Source: a bacterium (lineage in GTDB: Bacteria; UBP18; UBA7526). Taken from it: a DNA stretch of 8,585 bases. The stretch is taken from contig JAHIPW010000165.1 in the NCBI GenBank assembly GCA_018903055.1, positions 1 to 8,585 of the forward strand, in the 5' to 3' direction. The notes beneath the pieces were generated by a model, which worked only from the letters and a program-made list of their open reading frames with translations, was not told the DNA's origin and ran no database searches. The position numbers were made by a program, and so were the translations under genes. Below, piece by piece: positions 1 to 5,962 of the stretch; position 1 is the first letter of the stretch, and the number at the start of each line of letters is the position of its first letter.

Positions 1-38
1 CCGTTTTCTGTTCTCCCTACCGATTTCTGTTTTCCCTG
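1..38. repeat. Degenerate 19-base tandem repeat downstream of pilC
   Basis: Positions 1-19 and 20-38 differ at three bases (CCG, then T or A, then TTTCTGTT). A third partial copy, CCGATTTCTG, lies at 68-77, just before the pilC stop codon. Confidence 0.7.
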
Positions 39-61
39 CCCCGTAGGCTTGTCCTTCGGGG
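39..61. other. Small hairpin downstream of pilC
   Basis: CCCCGTAGG (39-47) and CCTTCGGGG (53-61) pair with one mismatch around the loop CTTGT. On the minus strand it is followed by CAGGGAAAAC rather than a T-run, so it is not a good intrinsic terminator. Confidence 0.5.
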
Positions 62-80
62 TGACAACCGATTTCTGCTT

Positions 81-1289
81 TTAGCGGGTGAGTTTTATCA
101 TATCGAAGTAGGGCAGGAATAGGGATAGAGCGATGAAGGCCACGATGATCCCCATAACGACGATTAAAATGGGTTCCAGGGCAGCGGTGACATTCTTTAA
201 GGCATAGTCCACTTCTCTATCATAGGTATCGGCCACCTCAGTGAGCATCTTGTCCAGGGCTCCTGACTCCTCCCCAATGGTAATCATATGCACCACCATG
301 GGAGGAAAGACCTTTGATATTCTCAGTGGCTCGGCAATCGACTCCCCTTCCCTCACGCTGATTCTCACATTCTCCACTGCCCGGGCAATGACAACATTGC
401 CAATGGTTCTCTCTACAATCTCCAGAGCGCTCAGAATGGGGACCCCACTTGCATGGAGGGTGGAGAGGATGCGGGCGAAGCGGGCCACAATGAGCTTTTT
501 GATTAGAAGACCGAAGATGGGGATCTTGAGTTTTGCTCTATCGATGAGAAATCCTCCTCCCTCTGTTTTCGAATATCCCCGAAAAGAGAAGACTATTATC
601 AAAACTCCACCCAGGATGACCCACCAGTAGGACTGGACAAGATTACTCACTGCTAAAAGGATCCTGGTGGGTAAGGGAAGAGTAACCTCTTTAGCGGCGA
701 AGACGGTCATGAACCTGGGGAAGACGACCACGGCCAAGAAGCCGATGACCAGTACGGCGACCGAGACTACTATTGTAGGATAGGTTAAGGCTGCCCGGAG
801 TCTGGCCCTGGTCTCCCCCTCCCTCTCTGCGATGAAGATTAATCTTTCCAGTATCTCTTCCAGAACCCCTCCTGCCTCACCCGCTCTCACCATATTGACA
901 TAGAGTTCTGAGAATACTCTGGGATGCTTGGCCAGGGCATCAGAAAAGGCCAATCCCCCTTCGATATCTTTCTTAAGTTCTCCCACTACCTCTCTTAAGG
1001 TGGGGTTCTCTGTCTGCTGGGAGAGAGTATCCAGGGTGACAGTGAAGGTCATACCGGATCTGATCATAGTGGCCATCTGTCTGGTAAAGGTAACGATATT
1101 CTGAGTTGTTACCTTCTTGCGTCGGGTAAATAGCCTGGCCTCTGGTTTCTCCTTTTCTTCTGAAACAGAGATGACATAGTAGCCCAGGTCGCTCAAACGG
1201 TCGGCAACTACACGCTCGTTCGGCGCCTCTCTCGTCCCAGTAACTACCAGGCCGGATTTATCCCTTGCTTTATAGGTATAGTTAGGCAT
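81..1289 (-). CDS. pilC: Type IV pilus / type II secretion inner-membrane platform protein (PilC/GspF family)
   Basis: This polytopic inner-membrane protein forms the platform on which the assembly ATPase acts to polymerise pilins or pseudopilins. The 402-residue product has the family layout: a short N-terminal segment (MPNYTYKARD), two homologous T2SF domains (about residues 68-191 and 271-393), and membrane segments near 168-190, 222-238 and 371-394. The second domain carries the family motif around IGEESGALDKML (338-349). Length is normal. I chose the ATG at 1287-1289 because GGAG lies 6 bases upstream. The in-frame TTG four codons earlier overlaps that GGAG and would leave no ribosome-binding site. 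The gene follows the PilB-type ATPase on the same strand after a 207-base gap holding a repeat element. Whether the system is a pilus or a type II secretion system cannot be decided, because no pilin or secretin gene is in view. Confidence 0.94.
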   Translation of the reverse strand: MPNYTYKARDKSGLVVTGTREAPNERVVADRLSDLGYYVISVSEEKEKPEARLFTRRKKVTTQNIVTFTRQMATMIRSGMTFTVTLDTLSQQTENPTLREVVGELKKDIEGGLAFSDALAKHPRVFSELYVNMVRAGEAGGVLEEILERLIFIAEREGETRARLRAALTYPTIVVSVAVLVIGFLAVVVFPRFMTVFAAKEVTLPLPTRILLAVSNLVQSYWWVILGGVLIIVFSFRGYSKTEGGGFLIDRAKLKIPIFGLLIKKLIVARFARILSTLHASGVPILSALEIVERTIGNVVIARAVENVRISVREGESIAEPLRISKVFPPMVVHMITIGEESGALDKMLTEVADTYDREVDYALKNVTAALEPILIVVMGIIVAFIALSLFLPYFDMIKLTR

Positions 1290-1295
1290 CTCTCT

Positions 1296-1299
1296 CTCC
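1296..1299 (-). promoter_or_regulatory. Ribosome-binding site deciding the pilC start
   Basis: GGAG on the minus strand, 6 bases before the ATG at 1289, fixes that ATG as the start. The upstream TTG (1299-1301) overlaps this site. Confidence 0.7.
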
Positions 1300-1343
1300 A
1301 AGGTAACCAGTAAAAAGTAGGAAAGTAAAAAAGTACGAAAGTA

Positions 1344-1464
1344 ATAGAGTATCAGATCACCAGACTATCAGATGGAGAGGGACAGATATCAGAGGGTCAG
1401 ATTAAAAAAATTGAATCTGGTCTTCTGAATTCTCATTCTGTGTTCTGATATACTGATATTCTAT
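1344..1464. mobile_element. 121-base gene-less repeat element (MITE-like) in the pilB-pilC gap
   Basis: The ends are inverted: ATAGAGTATCAG at 1344-1355 and CTGATATTCTAT at 1453-1464 match at 11 of 12 positions when one is reversed. Inside lie further inverted pieces, TATCAGA (1366-1372) with TCTGATA (1444-1450). The inner stem 1389-1403 with 1414-1428 has 15 positions on the + strand, three of them G-T, around the loop at 1404-1413. Positions 1348-1401 match the reverse complement of 4528-4581 with about 5 to 6 differences in 54. Positions 1422-1440 are identical to the reverse complement of 4065-4083. It therefore resembles the element around the four-helix-bundle gene without its gene. No transposase is visible, and I saw no clear target-site duplication. 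Confidence 0.65.
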
Positions 1465-1496
1465 GGCTTTGCTGGTTAGTGTAAACATCTATTCTT

Positions 1497-3209
1497 CTAC
1501 GCAGTAATCTTGAACTCCTCTTCCTGAGTAACTCTCAAAACCTCTTCTATCGAGGTAATCCCCTCCTTTATCTTAAAGACCCCATCCTCCCTCAAGGACC
1601 TCATACCGGCCCTTAAGGCCTCTTTCCTTATCTCAGTCGCCGGGGTCTTCCTCACCACTATATCCTTTATCTTCTCATTGGGGATGAGGAGCTCAAAGAT
1701 TCCCGTTCTACCGAAGTAGCCGGTATTCTTGCAGTTCCCACATCCCTTTCCCCGATAGAACTTGAGGCCCTTCTCTTTAGAGAGCCCCAGTTCCTCCAGA
1801 ACCTCTTTGGGTGGCTGGTGCTCCTCCCTGCATTTGGGGCAGATGGTCCTCACCAATCTCTGGGCCATGACTGCGGTAACCGAAGAAGAGACCAGGAAGG
1901 GCTCCACCCCCATATCGATAAGACGAGTAAAGGCCGTGGGAGCATCATTGGTATGTAAAGTACTAAGGACCAGATGGCCGGTGAGGGAGGCATGGACTGC
2001 GATCTCTGCTGTCTCCAGGTCCCTTATCTCACCCACCATGATGATGTCCGGGTCCTGCCTCAAGAAGGAGCGCAGGCCATTAGCGAAGGTAAGTCCTGCT
2101 TTGGGATTGATCTGGACCTGATTGACCAGACTTATCTGGTACTCTATGGGGTCCTCAATGGTGATGATGTTCGTCTTGGTGGACTTGATCTTATTTAAAG
2201 AAGCATATAATGTGGAACTCTTGCCACACCCTGTGGGCCCGGTGGATAGAACGATACCATAGGGCCGGCTGATAATCTCCTCGTATCTCTTCCTGGTCTC
2301 GGGAAGAAGTCCCAGCTTATCCAAGTCCACAATCGTGACCGCTCTCTCTAAGATTCTCAAGACCACTTTCTCCCCAAACATAGTGGGCAGTGTCGCTACC
2401 CGGAGATCGATATCCTTATTCCTGGCCCTCAGCATTATCCTGCCATCCTGGGGAAGCCTCTTCTCTGCGATGTCCATCCCCGACATGATCTTAATGCGGG
2501 AGACGATGGCCGGCTGCAGCCTCTTGGGAGGAGAGGGAACCTCATAGAGGACACCGTCTATGCGATATCTTGTCCTCACTTTATCTCTTTCCGACTCGAT
2601 GTGGATGTCAGAGGCCCGGTCCTTTACGGCCTGCATGATGATGAGGTTGACCAGCTTTATAATGGGCATCTCCTCTGCCAGGGCCTCGATCTTATCCAGA
2701 TCGACCTCCTCCACTTCTTCCAGTTTGAACTTCTCCTCACTGGCCTCCTTTATTACTTCCTCCATACTTTCACTGATTCCATAGTACTGATCAATGGCCC
2801 TCAGGATGTCGGTCTCTGAGGCCACGGCCGGGGTGATCCGGCACTTCGTCCGGACATGGAGGTCATCGATGGCAAAGACGTTCAGAGGATCGGCCATGGC
2901 TAACGTCAAAGTATCCTCACTCTTGAAGACCGGGATGAGGATGTAGCGTCTGGCCAGGCTCTGGGGAACGAGGTCTATGATCTGGGGATCGATGAGGTAA
3001 TTGTCGAGGTTAATGGGAGGAATATCCATCTGCGCCCCTAAGAACTTGATCAGTTCTCGCTCTGTGATGAAACCCAGGTTTACCAGGATTCTCCCCAGTC
3101 TCTCCCCAGTCCTCTTCTGCTCTGCCAGGACCTGGGTGAGCTGGGCAGAAGTGATGACTCCCTTCTCAACCAGAATTTCTCCTAACTTTTTCTTTTCCAT
3201 CTTAGCCAT
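1497..3209 (-). CDS. pilB: Type IV pilus / type II secretion assembly ATPase (PilB/GspE family)
   Basis: This hexameric cytoplasmic ATPase powers pilus extension or pseudopilus assembly, acting against the PilC/GspF platform encoded next. The 570-residue product has an N-terminal MshEN/T2SSE_N domain (about 8-150, with LGEILVEKG and LGFITERELIKFL), a linker, then the motor domain. In the motor domain are Walker A GPTGCGKSS (324-332), the Asp box IEDPIEYQ (351-358), Walker B DPDIIMVGEIRD (386-397) and the His box STLHTND (416-422). A zinc-type cysteine set (C457, C460, C490, C493) is typical of extension ATPases rather than PilT. I chose the ATG at 3207-3209 because AAGGAAGG precedes it by 7 bases; an in-frame ATG at 3230 would add seven residues but has no good ribosome-binding site. 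GspE of a type II secretion system is the alternative name. No PilT gene lies between pilB and pilC. Confidence 0.95.
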   Translation of the reverse strand: MAKMEKKKLGEILVEKGVITSAQLTQVLAEQKRTGERLGRILVNLGFITERELIKFLGAQMDIPPINLDNYLIDPQIIDLVPQSLARRYILIPVFKSEDTLTLAMADPLNVFAIDDLHVRTKCRITPAVASETDILRAIDQYYGISESMEEVIKEASEEKFKLEEVEEVDLDKIEALAEEMPIIKLVNLIIMQAVKDRASDIHIESERDKVRTRYRIDGVLYEVPSPPKRLQPAIVSRIKIMSGMDIAEKRLPQDGRIMLRARNKDIDLRVATLPTMFGEKVVLRILERAVTIVDLDKLGLLPETRKRYEEIISRPYGIVLSTGPTGCGKSSTLYASLNKIKSTKTNIITIEDPIEYQISLVNQVQINPKAGLTFANGLRSFLRQDPDIIMVGEIRDLETAEIAVHASLTGHLVLSTLHTNDAPTAFTRLIDMGVEPFLVSSSVTAVMAQRLVRTICPKCREEHQPPKEVLEELGLSKEKGLKFYRGKGCGNCKNTGYFGRTGIFELLIPNEKIKDIVVRKTPATEIRKEALRAGMRSLREDGVFKIKEGITSIEEVLRVTQEEEFKITA

Positions 3210-3216
3210 TTTATTT

Positions 3217-3224
3217 CCTTCCTT
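3217..3224 (-). promoter_or_regulatory. Ribosome-binding site deciding the pilB start
   Basis: AAGGAAGG on the minus strand, 7 bases before the ATG at 3209. It lies inside the reading frame that would start at 3230, which argues that 3209 is the real start. Confidence 0.7.
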
Positions 3225-3258
3225 TCCCATTCTTTTTTACATTGAACATTCTTGCGAA

Positions 3259-3303
3259 CAGTTAATATCAGTTAATAACAGTTAATAACGGTTAATAACG
3301 GTT
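3259..3303. repeat. Decamer tandem array (CAGTTAATAA type) upstream of pilB
   Basis: Four full copies with an exact 10-base period are CAGTTAATAT, CAGTTAATAA, CAGTTAATAA and CGGTTAATAA, followed by a partial CGGTT. A related decamer series is seen at 8262-8291. The array lies about 30 bases upstream of the pilB coding region. I could not recognise a convincing promoter in it. Confidence 0.85.
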
Positions 3304-3312
3304 GCTTTCAAT

Positions 3313-3355
3313 CGTCCCTCGTCCTTCACTAATCCAACTAATCCACCTAATCTCC
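3313..3355. repeat. Adjacent 7-base and 9-base tandem repeats
   Basis: CGTCCCT/CGTCCTT (3313-3326) is followed by CTAATCCAA/CTAATCCAC/CTAATCTCC (3329-3355). With the decamers before and the 16-mers after, the pilB-nadD gap holds four different short tandem families in a row. Confidence 0.75.
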
Positions 3356-3363
3356 CACTCTCT

Positions 3364-3395
3364 CACCTGCTCACTTTCCCACATGCTCACTTTCC
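3364..3395. repeat. 16-base tandem repeat overlapping the 3' end of nadD
   Basis: CACCTGCTCACTTTCC (3364-3379) and CACATGCTCACTTTCC (3380-3395) differ at one base. The nadD stop codon (3371-3373) and its last codons lie in the array. A close relative stands at 7213-7228, at the 3' end of obgE. Confidence 0.85.
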
Positions 3396-3982
3396 CGCTG
3401 GCTACTATAGAGCCGGTATTTATAGATATACTTTTCCACCTTCTCCGGGAGAAGATACTTTATGGTCTCGCCTTTCTTCAGGCGTCTTCTGATATTCGTA
3501 GATGAGATGGCCAGGGCCGGAACCTCGATTAAGTGGGTATGCCTTTGATACCTCGGAGGAAGTTTTTTTAATCTGAAACCGGGGCGGGAGGCAGCGATGA
3601 ACTCACACAAGGTGGGTAGTTCTTCCGCCTTCTTCCACTTAGGTATCTGCGCGATAGCATCCGCTCCAGTAATAAAAAAAAGTTTTGTCTTTTTCCCAAA
3701 CCTTTCCTTAAATCCTTTCATGGTATCTCGGGTGTATGATTTTCCCCTTCTCTTAATCTCAATATCAGATACTGAAAAATAGCCATTATTTTCTATGGCC
3801 AGTTTTGTCATTTTGTAGCGATGGCGGGAGGGGGCCAGGTTTATTCTTCCCTTGTAGGGGGTGCGATAGGAAGGAATAAAAATTACCTTATCTAACTTGA
3901 ACCTATCCCTCACCACCTCGGCCGTCACCAGGTGGCCGTAGTGGATGGGGTTGAAGGTCCCGCCCATGATCCCAATCCTCAC
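3371..3982 (-). CDS. nadD: Nicotinate-nucleotide adenylyltransferase
   Basis: NadD transfers AMP from ATP to nicotinate mononucleotide, giving deamido-NAD in NAD synthesis. The 203-residue product has the nucleotidyltransferase motif GGTFNPIHYGH (7-17), then SYTRDT (82-87), ITGADA (104-109), W116 and the C-terminal ISSTNIRRRL (159-168). The start is a GTG at 3980-3982 with GGAGG six bases upstream; the next ATG, inside the motif region, is too late. Where the E. coli and B. subtilis enzymes have PPH followed by a basic residue, this one reads TPYK (41-44), so that His is Tyr. Family members usually end near YIxxxxLY; here about 11 extra residues (SSQRESEHVGK) follow, read largely from a 16-base repeat. 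The rsfS gene that often follows nadD is absent, and a pilus ATPase gene comes next. Confidence 0.93.
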   Translation of the reverse strand: MRIGIMGGTFNPIHYGHLVTAEVVRDRFKLDKVIFIPSYRTPYKGRINLAPSRHRYKMTKLAIENNGYFSVSDIEIKRRGKSYTRDTMKGFKERFGKKTKLFFITGADAIAQIPKWKKAEELPTLCEFIAASRPGFRLKKLPPRYQRHTHLIEVPALAISSTNIRRRLKKGETIKYLLPEKVEKYIYKYRLYSSQRESEHVGK

Positions 3983-3988
3983 AGAGCA

Positions 3989-3993
3989 CCTCC
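3989..3993 (-). promoter_or_regulatory. Ribosome-binding site deciding the GTG start of nadD
   Basis: A perfect GGAGG on the minus strand, six bases before the GTG at 3982, makes the non-ATG start convincing. Confidence 0.8.
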
Positions 3994-4092
3994 AGTTGCC
4001 GTTATACGTTGATTGGTTGCGCAGCTCGTTTCGTATTTTTTAGATTATCAGAACATCAGAGTATCAGAATGAGAATTCAGAAGGTCAGAATA

Positions 4093-4524
4093 TCAGATTT
4101 TGCGAGACCCCTTTTTACCATAAGTATCTTTCTTCTCTGAGATAGTCTTGATCATGCCATTGATACCTCTTTTTATTTCCTCATATTCATCTATCATGTC
4201 TTGACTTTTACTATGTGATAGATATCCTTTATCTTCCATATCCCTAAGGTGATTCTGGGTTTCAGCTGCCTCTTTACGGGCAGTGAAGAATCCTTTCATC
4301 TTATCATTATAATAATAACTCTCGTTTCCCTCTGCGATGTTGTCTGCTACTGACTTTGATGAACGCTCTGCTTGCGACCTAAGTTTATATGTCTCATGGC
4401 GAGGTAGTCTTTTACCTATCTTGCAAATTTCCAGATGAAGTTTATGAGCCTTCTGCCATATCCATAATTTCTCATGGGCAGGTTTTATATTCTTCCATTC
4501 TGGTCTTCTATCTTCTTGCTCCAT
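4093..4524 (-). CDS. Four-helix-bundle protein (23S rRNA intervening-sequence family)
   Basis: The 143-residue protein is all-helical in appearance and carries family features: LWIWQKAHKLHLEI (20-33), then RSQAERSSKSVADNIAEG (49-66) and a conserved-looking second half. Such proteins were first seen encoded in insertions of 23S rRNA genes; their molecular role is unclear, and the Avd accessory protein of diversity-generating retroelements is related. Family members are usually about 115-130 residues, so this one has a slightly long N-terminus and a basic tail (KKDTYGKKGSRKI). I chose the ATG at 4522-4524 because GAGGG stands 8 bases upstream. An ATG at 4557 would add MERVRYQRVRL, read almost entirely from repeat DNA. 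The repeat arms supply the ribosome-binding site on one side and the stop codon on the other. AT-rich composition and the position between proA and nadD suggest an insertion. Confidence 0.85.
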   Translation of the reverse strand: MEQEDRRPEWKNIKPAHEKLWIWQKAHKLHLEICKIGKRLPRHETYKLRSQAERSSKSVADNIAEGNESYYYNDKMKGFFTARKEAAETQNHLRDMEDKGYLSHSKSQDMIDEYEEIKRGINGMIKTISEKKDTYGKKGSRKI

Positions 4525-4532
4525 AAGTCTGA

Positions 4533-4537
4533 CCCTC
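4533..4537 (-). promoter_or_regulatory. Repeat-borne ribosome-binding site of the four-helix-bundle gene
   Basis: GAGGG on the minus strand, 8 bases before the ATG at 4524. It belongs to the repeat arm that is also present, without a gene, at 1348-1401. Confidence 0.55.
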
Positions 4538-4623
4538 TGGTATCTGACCCTCTCCATCTGATATTCTGGTAATCTGATATTCTAATTATTTCAGTTGCGC
4601 AACCGCAACCGATTGCCGCATAA

Positions 4624-5871
4624 CTACTCTCTAACCTGCCCATCTCCATAGACTAAGTACTTATAAGTGGTGAGTTCTTCTAAGCCCATGGGACCCCGGG
4701 CATGGAGCTTCTGGGTAGAGATCCCGATCTCTGCCCCCAGACCAAACTCCCCACCGTCATGGAGCCTGGTTGAGGCATTGACAAAGACCGCACTGGCATC
4801 GACCTCCTTCAAGAACCTCTCCGCCGCTTTCTTATTCTCGGTAATTATGGCCTCTGAATGATTTGAACCATACCTCGAGATATGGTCTAAGGCCTCCTTC
4901 AGACTATTAACTATTTTGATAGAGAGGATGAGATCCAGGTACTCTGTCTGCCAATCAATCTCTCTTGCTTCATTAATACCGGGAGCAATCCTTTTTGTCT
5001 TGGGACAACCCCTCACCTCTACCCCGGCCCCTTCCAACCTTTCAATCATCCGGGGCAGAAACCTCCTGGCAATACTCTTATGTACTAGAAGGGTCTCAAG
5101 GGCATTACATACCCCCGGTCTCTGGACCTTGGCATTATAGACTATCTCTTCCGCCATATTCAGATCAGCATCCCGGTCCACATAGATGTGACATAACCCC
5201 TTGGCATGGGCGATGACTGGGATAGTAGATTCTCTCCTCACCGTCCGGATGAGACCCTCCCCTCCCCGGGGGATGACGAGATCGATGTAGTCATCCAGTC
5301 TCAGTAATTCTCTTACTGCTTGACGAGAGGTAGTTTTAATTAGTTGAATAGCATCTTCCGGGAGGCCTTTAGTCTCTTCTAAAATCTTGACGATGGCAAG
5401 GTTGGAACTCTGGGCCTCGCTCCCTCCCTTCAGGATGACGGCATTCCCGCTCTTTAGGGCTAAAGCGCTGGCTTCTACCGTGACATTTGGCCGGGCCTCA
5501 TAGATCATGGCGATTACCCCAATGGGAACCCTCACCTTCTTTATTACTAAGCCATTGGGCCTTCTGGTGGTCTTCATTATTCTCCCCACAGGATCGGGAA
5601 GGGAGGCGACTTCCCTTAAGGATTTTGTCATATTCTCAATGCGTGAGGGAGTTAAGGTAAGGCGATCTATGAGGGCCCTGCTTAGACCTTTCTTCTTAGC
5701 GAGTTCAACGTCCCTTTCATTTGCTTTTAAAATCCCTTTCTTTCCCTTAGAAAGTCCCCTGGCCATATTTCGTAGAATGCTGTTTTTGGCAGAGGTAGAG
5801 AGTCCGGCCAATTCTTTCGAGGCCCTCTTCGCCCTCTTAGCCATGCTTATCATTTCATTCTTAATATCCAT
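4624..5871 (-). CDS. proA: Glutamate-5-semialdehyde dehydrogenase (gamma-glutamyl phosphate reductase)
   Basis: ProA reduces gamma-glutamyl phosphate with NADPH to glutamate-5-semialdehyde, the second step of proline synthesis, using the unstable product of ProB. The 415-residue length is normal for the aldehyde-dehydrogenase-like family. Recognisable segments are PIGVIAMIYEARPNVTVEA (116-134), AVILKGGSEA (144-153), the catalytic cysteine in QRPGVCNALET (C255), the family signature around RYGSNHSEAI (333-342) and FVNASTRLHDGGEFGLGAEI (363-382). The end, GDGQVRE, is also typical. The ATG at 5869-5871 has AAGGTG 5 bases upstream. It follows proB after 91 bases of palindromic repeat DNA and is probably co-transcribed with it. 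ProC is not in the window. Confidence 0.97.
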   Translation of the reverse strand: MDIKNEMISMAKRAKRASKELAGLSTSAKNSILRNMARGLSKGKKGILKANERDVELAKKKGLSRALIDRLTLTPSRIENMTKSLREVASLPDPVGRIMKTTRRPNGLVIKKVRVPIGVIAMIYEARPNVTVEASALALKSGNAVILKGGSEAQSSNLAIVKILEETKGLPEDAIQLIKTTSRQAVRELLRLDDYIDLVIPRGGEGLIRTVRRESTIPVIAHAKGLCHIYVDRDADLNMAEEIVYNAKVQRPGVCNALETLLVHKSIARRFLPRMIERLEGAGVEVRGCPKTKRIAPGINEAREIDWQTEYLDLILSIKIVNSLKEALDHISRYGSNHSEAIITENKKAAERFLKEVDASAVFVNASTRLHDGGEFGLGAEIGISTQKLHARGPMGLEELTTYKYLVYGDGQVRE

Positions 5872-5905
5872 CTTAACACCTTTCAGGAGTTATTTATGCT
5901 GCAAG

Positions 5906-5958
5906 CTACAAGCCGCAAGCTTCAAGCTTGTAGCCTGAGGCCTGGAGCCTGAGGCCTG
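5906..5958. repeat. Palindromic and 14-base tandem repeats in the proB-proA gap
   Basis: CTACAAGC (5906-5913) pairs with GCTTGTAG (5926-5933). Immediately beyond, GCCTGAGGCCTG occurs twice with a 14-base period (5933-5944 and 5947-5958). The region could fold in mRNA between the two cistrons. There is no T-run, so it does not look like a terminator. Confidence 0.75.
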
Positions 5959-5962
5959 CATT

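Larger units (their letters stand above)
4040..4585 (-). mobile_element. Gene-bearing repeat element enclosing the four-helix-bundle gene
   Basis: TTAGATTATCAG (4040-4051) and CTGATATTCTAA (4574-4585) are inverted ends matching at 11 of 12 positions. Behind them are arms made of degenerate 8-base units around ATCAGA (about 4041-4099 and 4528-4584). Both arms are shared, in the same order and inverted, with the gene-less element at 1344-1464. The interior is AT-rich, about 38% GC over 4141-4500 by my hand count, against 52-62% in lines sampled from pilB, proA and proB. No transposase or recombinase is encoded, so any movement would need help from elsewhere. This is an inferred element and not a recognised family. 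Confidence 0.6.
4015..4604. repeat. Outer 9-base inverted repeats around the four-helix-bundle unit
   Basis: GGTTGCGCA at 4015-4023 is matched exactly by its reverse complement TGCGCAACC at 4596-4604; the right copy is part of the 10-base palindrome GTTGCGCAAC (4594-4603). They lie 16 and 10 bases outside the ATCAGA-rich arms. They may be true element boundaries or chance, since nine bases is short. Confidence 0.4.

Noticed and set aside
39-61. Intrinsic terminator after pilC
   Set aside because: The hairpin has a mismatch and no following T-run on the minus strand.
241-630. Open frame on the + strand within pilC (also those at 1762-2121, 5507-5938 and 6120-6545)
   Set aside because: These lie wholly or almost wholly opposite strongly recognised minus-strand genes, have no family motifs and reflect the pyrimidine-rich complement.
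1290-1301. TTG start for pilC giving a four-residue extension
   Set aside because: The codon overlaps the GGAG that serves the ATG at 1289.
3259-3303. CRISPR array
   Set aside because: Units of 10 bases follow each other without spacers; no cas genes are near.
4093-4524. Avd of a diversity-generating retroelement
   Set aside because: There is no reverse transcriptase or template/variable repeat pair in the window; only the distant family relation supports it.
4624-4639. proA 3' end derived from the nadD-end repeat (14 of 16 bases match 3355-3370)
   Set aside because: The GDGQVRE ending is a conserved feature of ProA, so the similarity is more likely chance.
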